Source of the DNA: Marinobacter pelagius
GTDB taxonomy: Bacteria; Pseudomonadota; Gammaproteobacteria; Pseudomonadales; Oleiphilaceae
Assembly (NCBI RefSeq): GCF_003315345.1
Contig: NZ_QNRO01000003.1
Span: 62,001 to 126,000, forward strand
Direction: 5' to 3'
Length of the DNA: 64,000 nucleotides
Positions 17,121-24,453 of the stretch are shown here, piece by piece. Every line of letters begins with the position of its first letter. Within the stretch, counting starts at the first letter, position 1. A model generated the notes under the pieces. It saw nothing but the letters and a program-made list of their open reading frames with translations, searched no databases and was not told the DNA's origin. A program made the translations under genes and the position numbers.

Positions 17121-18067
17121 TGTCCCGTCTCACTCCGAAGCCCGCCCTCAATGGCCTGGCTCACCAGCCAGCGCCGCAACACCTGGATACCCCGCTCCCG
17201 CCGCCGGCTGGTCTTCCAGGCAAAATAGAACTCATCCCCGGTCATCACCGGATGACAGGGTAGCCGGACAAAATCCTCCGAATCCTTACGGGTGCTCAAC
17301 ATGTAATCGTTGGTCAGCGCGATCCCCTGATGAAACCTGGCCGCCTCCAGCGCCAGCAGCATGTGGCTGAAATGCTGGATGCGCGCGCCTGACGGAATGT
17401 CCCGATCCACCGCCTTGTACCACACCTCCCAGTCACCGGCCGGTTTCTCGAAAATGCTGTGGGTCGACAACAGCGGAAACCGCGCCACCTCATCCGGCGT
17501 CAACGCCTCGTTGTCCGCATCGGCACCCTCACGCCCAAGCTCCCGCCGGATCTTCTGCCAGTAATCCTGGCTGCAAACCGGGAACAACTGCTCCACATAC
17601 AACAACTCATAGCTGTAAGCAGCGGAATTCTTGTGCACGGTGATAAAGCAGTCTGCCACTCTATCCGACAACTGCGGATTTTCACTGCTCATCTCCAGCG
17701 CCAGATCAATCTGCGGATGTAACCGCTGCAACTCCGGCAACCGCGGCACCAACCAACGTACCGCAAACGAACTGAACACCGACAACCGAATCCGGGATTC
17801 CTCGTGCCCCAGCAATTGCTCACTTGCCCGTTCGATCTGCAACAGCGCGGAACTGACCGCATCCAGATACTGCCGGCCCTCATCGGTCAGCGTCAGCGTC
17901 CGACCGCTACGCCAGAACAGTTGCTCGCCGAGGTAGGTTTCCAGCTGCTTGACCTGATGACTCACGGCGCTCTGGCTGACCGCCAGTTCCTCGGCGGCAT
18001 GGGAGAAGCTGTTAAGGCGGGCGACGGCCTCGAAGACGGGGAGTGCTTTCAGGGGTGGCAGTTTCAT
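17117..18067 (-). CDS. LysR-family regulator, GcvA-like
   Basis: 316 residues. The N-terminal winged helix-turn-helix reads PVFEAVARLNSFSHAAEELAV followed by SQSAVSHQVKQLE, typical of the GcvA/AmpR branch of LysR regulators; the rest is the periplasmic-binding-like effector domain. It is convergent with the cyclodeaminase homologue and divergent from the EamA exporter at 18297. The region upstream (18068-18150) is AT-rich with an ATATC / GATAT dyad that could be an operator. Hairpin copy 2 separates it from EamA. It may regulate the exporter, the liv operon, or both. Confidence 0.9.
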   Translation of the reverse strand: MKLPPLKALPVFEAVARLNSFSHAAEELAVSQSAVSHQVKQLETYLGEQLFWRSGRTLTLTDEGRQYLDAVSSALLQIERASEQLLGHEESRIRLSVFSSFAVRWLVPRLPELQRLHPQIDLALEMSSENPQLSDRVADCFITVHKNSAAYSYELLYVEQLFPVCSQDYWQKIRRELGREGADADNEALTPDEVARFPLLSTHSIFEKPAGDWEVWYKAVDRDIPSGARIQHFSHMLLALEAARFHQGIALTNDYMLSTRKDSEDFVRLPCHPVMTGDEFYFAWKTSRRRERGIQVLRRWLVSQAIEGGLRSETGH

Positions 18068-18157
18068 TATCTAAATTTCTAATCCGTTTACAATAAATAT
18101 CATTTTATCGGATATTAAAACCGAAATAGACTCCCACTGCGAATCACGGGAGTGCGG

Positions 18158-18253
18158 AGAGGGACCCGCTTCCGAAAATGCTCGAAGCCATGGATGGCGG
18201 AGAGCAAGCGTACATGGACGTACTCGTAGCGGTTTTCGGAAGCGGGTCCCTCT
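18158..18253 (-). repeat. Hairpin repeat copy 2 (minus orientation)
   Basis: Perfect 21-bp arms (18158-18178 and 18233-18253) enclose a 54-nt loop. Read on the minus strand, the loop has ACGTCCATGT, ACGCTTG and CTCCGCCATCCATGGCT, as in copies 1, 3 and 4. The outer arm (AGAGGGACCCGC) is unrelated to the other copies. It lies between divergent lysR and eamA, 43 nt before the EamA start codon. Confidence 0.9.
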
Positions 18254-18296
18254 TCGTGCTCATTCACGGAGCCAGAATTCAAGAGGGGTCAAGGGT

Positions 18297-19247
18297 ATGT
18301 CAGGCAAGACCGTAAACAGCGCCATTCTTCTGCTGGTCATCGGAAACGCCATGGCCATCGCCTCGGACGTATTCATCAAACTGCTGGAACCGGGAACCCC
18401 CATCTTCCAGTTTGCGTTCCTGCGCTGCATCCTGACCCTGGTGTTCCTGCTGCCCCTGCTCGGCCAACTGAACCGCCGGCACCTGTTCGCAGGCCTCGGC
18501 ATCCACACCGTGCGTGCCCACATTCACCTGGCTGGCATCCTGTGCATGGTCATCGCCCTGGGCAACCTGCCACTGGCCACCGCCAACGCCGTATTCTACG
18601 CCGCGCCGATCCTGGTCATGGTGCTGTCCGTCATCATCTTCCGTGAGCAGCTGACCCCACTGAGCGTATTCGCCGTATTCAGCGGCTTCGCCGGCATCGT
18701 CGTCATCCTGCGTCCGGTGGAATTCAACTGGGCCGCCATCGCCGCACTGGGTTCCGCGTTTGCCCTTGCAATCAATGCGGTGATGGTCCGCCAGTTGCCC
18801 AAACAGCAATCCACCGTCCACAAACTGTTCCTGAACTACCTGCTCATCCTGCCAGCGGCGGGCGCCCTGGCCTGGTGGGAAGGGGCCGCCTGGGACGCTG
18901 GCATCCTGATCAGCGCCCTGGGTTCCGCCCTTTTCATCCTCGGCTATAACATCACCGTGTTGCTGGCCTACCGGCAGGTGGACGCCAACCAGGTCACCAG
19001 CGCCGAATACACCGGGCTGATCTGGGCCGTCGCCATTGGCTGGATCTGGTTCGGAGAAGTGCCGGACCTGTGGTTCCTGGCCGGCAGCCTGATGATCGTG
19101 GTACCGCTGATCCTGATCGGATTACGGCACCGGCGCCGCTCACCGGCCCGGGGCTTCAACCCCGACACCCGGCAAGCGGTCTACAGAGACCGGAAGGCCG
19201 GCTTCAGCGACGGGAATCGTCAATTAGCGCATGAGTATCGCGAATGA
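18297..19247 (+). CDS. EamA-family exporter (second copy)
   Basis: 316 residues, ten hydrophobic helices in two EamA repeats; FAFLRCILTLVFLLPLLG and TANAVFYAAPILVMVLSVII mark the first repeat and TSAEYTGLIWAVAIGWIWFG the second. It belongs to the DMT/RhaT superfamily, with likely export of a small metabolite. GAGGGG and AAGGG lie just before the ATG. The C-terminal 44 nt overlap the convergent RcnB-like gene, an unusually long tail-to-tail overlap. It is not closely similar to the EamA protein at 4067. Confidence 0.87.
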   Translation: MSGKTVNSAILLLVIGNAMAIASDVFIKLLEPGTPIFQFAFLRCILTLVFLLPLLGQLNRRHLFAGLGIHTVRAHIHLAGILCMVIALGNLPLATANAVFYAAPILVMVLSVIIFREQLTPLSVFAVFSGFAGIVVILRPVEFNWAAIAALGSAFALAINAVMVRQLPKQQSTVHKLFLNYLLILPAAGALAWWEGAAWDAGILISALGSALFILGYNITVLLAYRQVDANQVTSAEYTGLIWAVAIGWIWFGEVPDLWFLAGSLMIVVPLILIGLRHRRRSPARGFNPDTRQAVYRDRKAGFSDGNRQLAHEYRE

Positions 19248-19641
19248 TCAGGGCAACCCGGTGCTCCGGCGGCAGATGATCGTCATACCGCAGGTTGGTG
19301 CGGTAACCGTCGCGGTAGCGATAGCGATCGTGGCGGTCCCGGTAGTGCCGGTGCTTGTCCCGGTAGTCGCGACGGTCATAGCGACTGTGGTGACGGTGAT
19401 GATGCCGATGATCACGATCCCGGTAACGACGGTCCTGGTGCTTGTGATGCCGGTCGTAGTGATTCCGGCGATAATGGGCCTTCATGAATTTCTTCTGGTG
19501 CCCCGGCGGTAACGCCTTGCCCCGGTCCAGCTGTTTCTGGATACCCGGCGGATGGCCAAAGCCCCGGTAATCGTCAGCGGCAGCCGCGCCGGCGAAACCA
19601 AGGGCGATCACCACAAGACTGCTCATCAGTAATCGTTTCAT
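19204..19641 (-). CDS. RcnB/CigR-like periplasmic His/Arg/Asp/Tyr-rich protein
   Basis: 145 residues. The start is set at 19641 because MKRLLMSSLVVIALGFAGAA is a clean signal peptide and GGGAG lies eight bases before this ATG; a longer upstream frame has neither. The mature protein begins DDYRGFGHPPGIQKQLDRGK, and the PPG(I)xKxLxRGKxLPPG pattern is found in RcnB-type proteins. It then has a low-complexity tract of His, Arg, Asp and Tyr (about residues 50-110), and ends LPPEHRVALIIRDTHALIDD. The His/Asp tract suggests metal binding or polyanion contact in the periplasm. That is inference. Confidence 0.75.
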   Translation of the reverse strand: MKRLLMSSLVVIALGFAGAAAADDYRGFGHPPGIQKQLDRGKALPPGHQKKFMKAHYRRNHYDRHHKHQDRRYRDRDHRHHHRHHSRYDRRDYRDKHRHYRDRHDRYRYRDGYRTNLRYDDHLPPEHRVALIIRDTHALIDDSRR

Positions 19642-19793
19642 AGCTGTTCTCCCGTCCTGTTCAAGACTGGATCGACTACAACCCGGAGCCATTTCCGGGT
19701 TACCTGATTGCAGGTTATCGAACGGGAGAGGAATGTCAGCGCTCTGGCCGGGGCTTTGCACAAGCTTTACATGGAACAGGGCAAACTTGACGT

Positions 19794-20369
19794 TTAACTG
19801 TCGGCGTTGTCGACAGAACGCAGGTGGGACTCGATGGTGAAGGTATGGGGGCAGTCATCCCCGAGCGCCCGTAACGACTCCGCCAGCCGCAGCAGGTACT
19901 CGGAATTGGGGCCACTCGGCCCGGTGGCGGAAGCAATCTGTCGGGCAATGTCCGCCTCCGGCGCCTCCCCCAGGAACGCTTCGTTATCCTCGGTGGCGAT
20001 GTAAACCAGGCCCTCGGCGTGACTGCCATCGTCAAAGGTCATGGTGGTAGTGAAGCGCAGGTAGCCGTTCTTCTCCCGCACATCCAGGTACTCGAACACG
20101 TGGGGCGACACCCGGTAGGCCATACCCTTGCACACGGCACCCGGCTGCTCGATCAGGGTCACCACACGTCCCGGCGCTTCCGGCGTGCCCCGGTGGTCAT
20201 GGGAAGCCTGCCAGAACCGCCGAACCCAGCCCCGAATCGAGGCGGGCCGTTTCTCCAGGAACGGAAAATCCACCTTGTAGATCAGCGAGCCATAGCCGAA
20301 CAGCCAGATGGCATCAATGCCCTCGAAATTGAAACGCTTGCGGTTGTGCTCGATGGTGTTAACAGACAT
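19794..20369 (-). CDS. chaC: ChaC-type gamma-glutamylcyclotransferase
   Basis: 191 residues. IWLFGYGSLIYKVDF is the substrate-binding YGSL loop, and LDVREKNGYLR carries the catalytic glutamate of the ChaC family. EGLVYIATEDNEAFLGEAP also matches. ChaC enzymes cleave glutathione to 5-oxoproline and Cys-Gly in the cytoplasm. It lies 35 nt downstream of marC on the same strand and may share its transcript. Confidence 0.9.
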   Translation of the reverse strand: MSVNTIEHNRKRFNFEGIDAIWLFGYGSLIYKVDFPFLEKRPASIRGWVRRFWQASHDHRGTPEAPGRVVTLIEQPGAVCKGMAYRVSPHVFEYLDVREKNGYLRFTTTMTFDDGSHAEGLVYIATEDNEAFLGEAPEADIARQIASATGPSGPNSEYLLRLAESLRALGDDCPHTFTIESHLRSVDNADS

Positions 20370-20404
20370 GGATTACTGCCGGAATGTTGCTGAAGTCCGC
20401 CATT

Positions 20405-21037
20405 CTAGGCCGTCTGGGTGCTGGCGATAAAGCCGGCAATACCTGTCAGGACGATTTCCGCTGCCATGGCGGACAGGATCAGACCACTGATTTTCGACAT
20501 GATGTTGAGGCCGGTCTTACCCAGGACCTTCTCCAGGTAGCCGGAGAGATGCAACAACAGCCCCAGAATCAGCAGCCCCGACACCAGACCCAGCAATCCA
20601 CCTGCCACCTGGGGCACCGCCTTCAGCTCGGCACCATACACCATAATCGCACCAATGGTGGCCGGGCCGATCATTACCGGAATGGCCAGGGGCACCACGG
20701 CCACATCGTCCCGGTCTTCCTCCGGCAGGCCCGTCGCGTGGTTACGGGTACCGCTGCTGACCAGGCTGACCGCGGTCAGGAACAGCAGGCAACCGGCGCC
20801 GATGCGGAAGGAATTCAGGGTAATGCCGATGGCATCGAACAGCAGCGGCCCGGCAAAGAACAAAACCAGCCCCAGAATAAACGCGGACACAATGGACCGG
20901 CGGATAATCGAGGACTTTTCCGCAGCCGGAAGCCCCCGGGTCAGCGCCAGGAACATGGTAACCACAAAGAACGGCGCCAACAGGAACAGAAAGCGGATGG
21001 TGCTGCTCAGATAGGTGCTGAAAAACGTCTCAAACAT
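20405..21037 (-). CDS. MarC-family integral membrane protein
   Basis: 210 residues with six hydrophobic helices. SSTIRFLFLLAPFFVVTMFL and VPLAIPVMIGPATIGAIMVY are typical of the MarC/YchE family; the PxxxGPA-like segment sits near residue 115. The start at 21037 (MFETFFSTYL) gives the usual family length; an upstream ATG at 21085 would add 16 polar residues. Molecular function of the family is not settled. It is divergent from the CoA transferase at 21215 and probably co-transcribed with chaC. Confidence 0.85.
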   Translation of the reverse strand: MFETFFSTYLSSTIRFLFLLAPFFVVTMFLALTRGLPAAEKSSIIRRSIVSAFILGLVLFFAGPLLFDAIGITLNSFRIGAGCLLFLTAVSLVSSGTRNHATGLPEEDRDDVAVVPLAIPVMIGPATIGAIMVYGAELKAVPQVAGGLLGLVSGLLILGLLLHLSGYLEKVLGKTGLNIMSKISGLILSAMAAEIVLTGIAGFIASTQTA

Positions 21038-21135
21038 CAGGAAAGTCCGGCCGGAAAAAACGACAAGCATAGCGCCTGATTTCAATGACTTCCGTACGCA
21101 ACAGAACGTACCCGCGGGTATCGCCTTAAGTCTTA

Positions 21136-21153
21136 AGCATAGGTACCTATACT
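21136..21153 (+). promoter_or_regulatory. Palindromic operator overlapping a -10 box before the CoA transferase
   Basis: AGCATAGGTACCTATACT is a near-perfect palindrome (16 of 18 positions). It ends in TATACT, a good -10 hexamer, with CTTAAGTCTTAAG just upstream. An AT-rich region follows to the gene start at 21215. A repressor site is plausible. The ATG at 21155 inside this AT-rich stretch is not taken as the gene start. Confidence 0.45.
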
Positions 21154-21214
21154 TATGGTATTATTGCTAGCTAATTTTGGAATCATTATTAGCGAATCGA
21201 AAACCGGAGTCATC

Positions 21215-22726
21215 GTGATCACAGCCCCCCGAATTCTCTGCCCCCAACTGCGTGAACGGATCATGAGTGCCAAGGAAGCGGCCGCCCTTATCCCCTCCGG
21301 CGTTAACGTCGGCATGAGCGGATTCACCGGTGCGGGTTATCCCAAAGCCGTTCCCCAGGCCCTGGCCGAGCATATCCGGGAGCACCGTGACCGCGGCGAG
21401 AACTACCGCATCAGCGTCTGGACAGGCGCCTCCACCGCGCCGGAACTGGACGGCGCCCTGGCCGAGGTGGACGGTATCGAAATGCGCCTGCCCTACCAGA
21501 GTGATCCGGTGTGCCGGCAGAAGATCAACGAAGGACGGATGGAATACATCGACATCCACCTCTCCCACGTGGCACAGCACGCCTGGTCCGGCTTCTTCGG
21601 CAAGCTCGACGTGGCAGTGATCGAGGTGGCGGGCGTGACCGAGGACGGCAAACTGATTCCCTCGTCCTCCATCGGCAACAATAAGACGTGGATCGACCAG
21701 GCCGACAAGGTCATCCTGGAAGTGAACCACGGCCAGAGCTCCGGCCTGGAAGGCATGCACGATGTCTACTACGGTACCGCCCTGCCGCCGCGCCGCAAAC
21801 CGATCCAGATGACCGCACCGGACGACCGGATTGGCGAGAAGTACTTGCTGTGCCCGCCGGAAAAAGTGATCGCCGTCGTGGAAACCAATGCCCAGGACCG
21901 CAACTCCCGGTTCAGCGACCCGGACGAAAACTCCCGGCGCATCGCCCAGCACCTGCTCAAGTTCTTCGAGATGGAAGTGGAGGACAACCGGCTGCCCCAG
22001 AACCTGCTGCCCCTGCAGTCCGGAGTCGGCAACATCGCCAACGCCGTATTGGCCGGCCTGAACGACGGCCCGTTCGAAAACCTGACCGCTTACACCGAGG
22101 TACTGCAGGACGGCATGCTCGACATGCTCAAATCCGGCAAGCTGCGCATGGCCTCCGCCACCGCCTTCTCCCTGAGCCCGGAAGCCAACCGGGAACTGGC
22201 CCGGAACATCGATTTCTACCGGGAACGCATCATCCTGCGCACCCAGGAAATCAGTAACCACCCGGAAGTCATCCGACGGCTGGGCATTATCGCCATGAAT
22301 GGCATGATCGAGGCGGACATCTACGGCAACGTGAACTCCACCCACGTAATGGGCAGCCGTATCATGAACGGCATCGGCGGCTCCGGTGACTTCGCCCGTA
22401 ACGGCTACATCTCCGTGTTCATGACCCCGTCCACCGCCAAGGGCGGCGCCATCTCGACGATCGTGCCCATGGTCTCCCACGTGGACCACACCGAACACGA
22501 TGTGCAGATCGTCGTGACCGAACAGGGTCTGGCCGACCTCCGTGGCCTGGCACCCCGCCAGCGGGCCCTGAAAATCGTCGAAAACTGCGCCCACCCGGAC
22601 TTCAAGCCAAAACTGCTGGACTACTTCGAGCGCGCCTGCGCCAGCGGCCGGGGTATGCATACCCCGCATCTGCTGGGCGAGGCATTGAGCTGGCACCAGC
22701 GCTTTGAGGAGACCGGACAGATGTGA
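21215..22726 (+). CDS. Succinate:acetate-type CoA transferase (acetyl-CoA hydrolase/transferase family)
   Basis: 503 residues from GTG 21215, chosen because GGAG lies just before it and family members begin near LRERIMSAKEAAALI. The catalytic glutamate lies in LTAYTEVLQDGMLD near residue 294, and LQSGVGNIANAVLAGL, GSRIMNGIGGSGDFARN and VTEQGLADLRGLAPRQRA are the conserved segments of the ACH1/AarC/Cat1 group. These exchange CoA between succinate, acetate or propionate. The gene stands alone, with a palindromic promoter and divergent marC upstream. The preferred acid is not readable from sequence. Confidence 0.9.
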   Translation: MITAPRILCPQLRERIMSAKEAAALIPSGVNVGMSGFTGAGYPKAVPQALAEHIREHRDRGENYRISVWTGASTAPELDGALAEVDGIEMRLPYQSDPVCRQKINEGRMEYIDIHLSHVAQHAWSGFFGKLDVAVIEVAGVTEDGKLIPSSSIGNNKTWIDQADKVILEVNHGQSSGLEGMHDVYYGTALPPRRKPIQMTAPDDRIGEKYLLCPPEKVIAVVETNAQDRNSRFSDPDENSRRIAQHLLKFFEMEVEDNRLPQNLLPLQSGVGNIANAVLAGLNDGPFENLTAYTEVLQDGMLDMLKSGKLRMASATAFSLSPEANRELARNIDFYRERIILRTQEISNHPEVIRRLGIIAMNGMIEADIYGNVNSTHVMGSRIMNGIGGSGDFARNGYISVFMTPSTAKGGAISTIVPMVSHVDHTEHDVQIVVTEQGLADLRGLAPRQRALKIVENCAHPDFKPKLLDYFERACASGRGMHTPHLLGEALSWHQRFEETGQM

Positions 22727-22752
22727 CAAGCGGGGGCCCGCGCCTTTACTTT

Positions 22753-22788
22753 TACCCATAATGGGCATAAATTTACCCATTATGGGTA
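22753..22788 (+). promoter_or_regulatory. Double palindromic operator before the HTH-MNT/HEPN operon
   Basis: Two copies of an 11-bp palindrome, CCCATAATGGG (22755-22765) and CCCATTATGGG (22776-22786), are spaced 21 bp centre to centre, two helical turns. The extended motif is TACCCATAATGGGCA and its inverted partner. The site lies 20 nt before the ATG at 22808. A closely related pair occurs at 26614-26649. Self-regulation by the HTH part of the first gene is the simplest reading. Confidence 0.7.
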
Positions 22789-22807
22789 TTTTATTGGCGT
22801 CGCCTCG

Positions 22808-23461
22808 ATGAATCCGAAAACAATGACACATCCCGAAAGCCGCAATATTGCCGACGCCCTATTTTCGGCAACGCGGCAAAAGGTCCTGAGCCTGCTGTTC
22901 ACACAACCCGACCAGGATTTCTCTATCGGCGAATTGATCGAGAAGGCCAACGCGGGCTCAGGTGCAGTGCAGCGGGAGGTCACCCGCCTTGCTGAAAGTG
23001 GCCTTGTGAGCGTGGAACTCAAGGGCAGACAAAAGCGGTATCATGCCAACAAGAACGCTCCGGTATTCCGCGAGTTGCGTTCGCTGGTCATGAAAACCCT
23101 TGGACCGCCCGAAGTTATCAAGAAGGCACTGCAATCTATCGATAGTCAGCTGGAACTGGCACTGATCTATGGTTCGGTAGCAAAACATACCGACAATGCC
23201 GACAGCGATATCGATCTTTTGCTGGTATCGGATTCTCTTACTCTCGAGGATGTGTTCACCGCACTGGAATCCGCAGAGCAAGAGCTTTCCCGTCCCGTGA
23301 ATCCGACACTTTACACTCGACAGGAATTCGAAAAGCGGCGGAAACAGGAGAACCCGTTTCTCCGCAAAGTGTTGCATGGACCGCACATCGTACTGAAAGG
23401 AGTCATCAATGAACCAAGAACAACTGGAGAACCTGGCGAAGGTTCGGAAACTGCATCCTGA
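22808..23461 (+). CDS. Winged-HTH fused to MNT nucleotidyltransferase (antitoxin-like)
   Basis: 217 residues. Residues 12-82 form a winged helix-turn-helix (QKVLSLLFTQPDQDFSIGEL, then SGAVQREVTRLAESGLV, wing at GRQKRYHAN) like ArsR/MarR-type domains. Residues 115-200 are a minimal nucleotidyltransferase with the motif GS(x10)DxD: G122 S123, D134, D136. In HEPN-MNT modules MNT is the antitoxin that AMPylates HEPN. Here fusion to a DNA-binding domain would add autoregulation through the operator at 22753-22788. The last 53 nt overlap the HEPN gene. GC is lower than in neighbours, which suggests transfer. Confidence 0.85.
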   Translation: MNPKTMTHPESRNIADALFSATRQKVLSLLFTQPDQDFSIGELIEKANAGSGAVQREVTRLAESGLVSVELKGRQKRYHANKNAPVFRELRSLVMKTLGPPEVIKKALQSIDSQLELALIYGSVAKHTDNADSDIDLLLVSDSLTLEDVFTALESAEQELSRPVNPTLYTRQEFEKRRKQENPFLRKVLHGPHIVLKGVINEPRTTGEPGEGSETAS

Positions 23462-23831
23462 AGCACCAGACCCAGCAGAAATTCAGGGTCTGATTCGCTC
23501 CGGAAGCACCAGGCTCAGGGACGCAGGATTGGAATCTCTAAGCCTCGAAAGCCGCTTTGATCTTGCCTACAACGCCGCGCATGCTCTGTCTCTGGCAGCG
23601 CTGCGCCAGGCAGGCTATCGCTCAGACAGTCGCTACCTCGTTTTCCAGTGCCTCCAGCACACGATTGATATGCCGTCTGCAAAGTGGCGAGTACTGGACC
23701 ACGCACACCGCAAACGAAATCTTGCCGAATATGAGGGTGTCGTAGATGTAGATCAGGCTCTGGTTCAGAGCCTGATCAGCGTTACGGAGGAAATTGAAGC
23801 TCTTGTCAAAGCATTAACAGGCAACGCTTAA
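23409..23831 (+). CDS. HEPN-like protein paired with the HTH-MNT gene
   Basis: 140 residues, mainly helical, the size of HEPN toxins. AAAGGAG lies seven bases before the ATG and the gene begins inside the HTH-MNT frame (53-nt overlap), which indicates translational coupling. SRFDLAYNAAHALSLAALRQ resembles helix 2 of HEPN proteins. The catalytic motif region reads AHRKRNLAEYEG: the R-N part of the R(x4-6)H motif is present, but the position expected for His is Tyr108. It may therefore lack RNase activity or use another residue. The HEPN assignment rests on the pair architecture and pattern. Confidence 0.7.
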   Translation: MNQEQLENLAKVRKLHPEAPDPAEIQGLIRSGSTRLRDAGLESLSLESRFDLAYNAAHALSLAALRQAGYRSDSRYLVFQCLQHTIDMPSAKWRVLDHAHRKRNLAEYEGVVDVDQALVQSLISVTEEIEALVKALTGNA

Positions 23832-23850
23832 TCAAATTTCAGTTTCCTGG

Positions 23851-24450
23851 TCACCAGCCCGTCAATGGTATTCCGTGGTTCTCAAGATACTCGCCATTTT
23901 CGTCGAAGTAATCCCTGGTTCGGTTCTGATAATGGGAGGGGTTACCTTCGATCTCATTGGCTTGTAAGCGGGCGAGTTCGATCTCATTTCCGGGCTGGTT
24001 CATCATCCAGATGACAATCTCGCCTCCCGGGGCCAGGCCAAAGGTCAATGTATCCCTTGGTCTCATGCGAACATCGACCTGCGTCACCATTGGGGCTTCC
24101 TCCCGCATCTTTTCTTTCCACTTTGGGGGAATTTCTATCAACCTCTGATAAAACTTCTGTTCCGCAAAGGAAAACCATTGTATGGCTACAAAATTCGGAA
24201 AAGGCTCCATCCTTCCGGCAACCCCACGGGGGCCGTTGGGTCCTTTCCAGCAACAGCCCATCGATCCTGCCGGATGCCACCAATGCCTGACTCCAGATAA
24301 CTCAAACTCCAGGTGCTCAACCCAAATATCATAGTGTTGAGGCGTAGCGAGCTGAAACCGCCAAGCAATGGAATCGGTTTCTTTCTCGGTACTCGCACAA
24401 GCCGACAACATGAAGAGCACGGCAATGATTAATACCTTTTTAATACTCAT
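23851..24450 (-). CDS. DUF2931-like lipoprotein, probable immunity protein for the adjacent effector
   Basis: 199 residues. Signal sequence with lipobox LSAC (Cys18) predicts a periplasmic lipoprotein. WWHPAGSMGCCWKGPNGPRG followed by WFSFAEQKFYQRLIEIP is the Trp-rich pattern I associate with DUF2931. It starts 3 nt after the stop of the DUF2235 phospholipase-like gene. Tle1-type T6SS effectors are typically encoded beside periplasmic lipoprotein immunity proteins that bind them, so an immunity role is the best inference. Convergent with the HEPN gene, 19 nt apart. Confidence 0.75.
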   Translation of the reverse strand: MSIKKVLIIAVLFMLSACASTEKETDSIAWRFQLATPQHYDIWVEHLEFELSGVRHWWHPAGSMGCCWKGPNGPRGVAGRMEPFPNFVAIQWFSFAEQKFYQRLIEIPPKWKEKMREEAPMVTQVDVRMRPRDTLTFGLAPGGEIVIWMMNQPGNEIELARLQANEIEGNPSHYQNRTRDYFDENGEYLENHGIPLTGW

Positions 24451-24453
24451 GAT

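Noticed and set aside
21155-21214. ATG at 21155 as start of the CoA transferase
   Set aside because: It lies in AT-rich promoter sequence beside the TATACT box, has no ribosome binding site, and adds residues not typical of the family.
21167-22831. 554-residue minus-strand frame opposite the CoA transferase
   Set aside because: Shadow frame rich in His, Val and Gly with no motif, opposite a well-defined enzyme.
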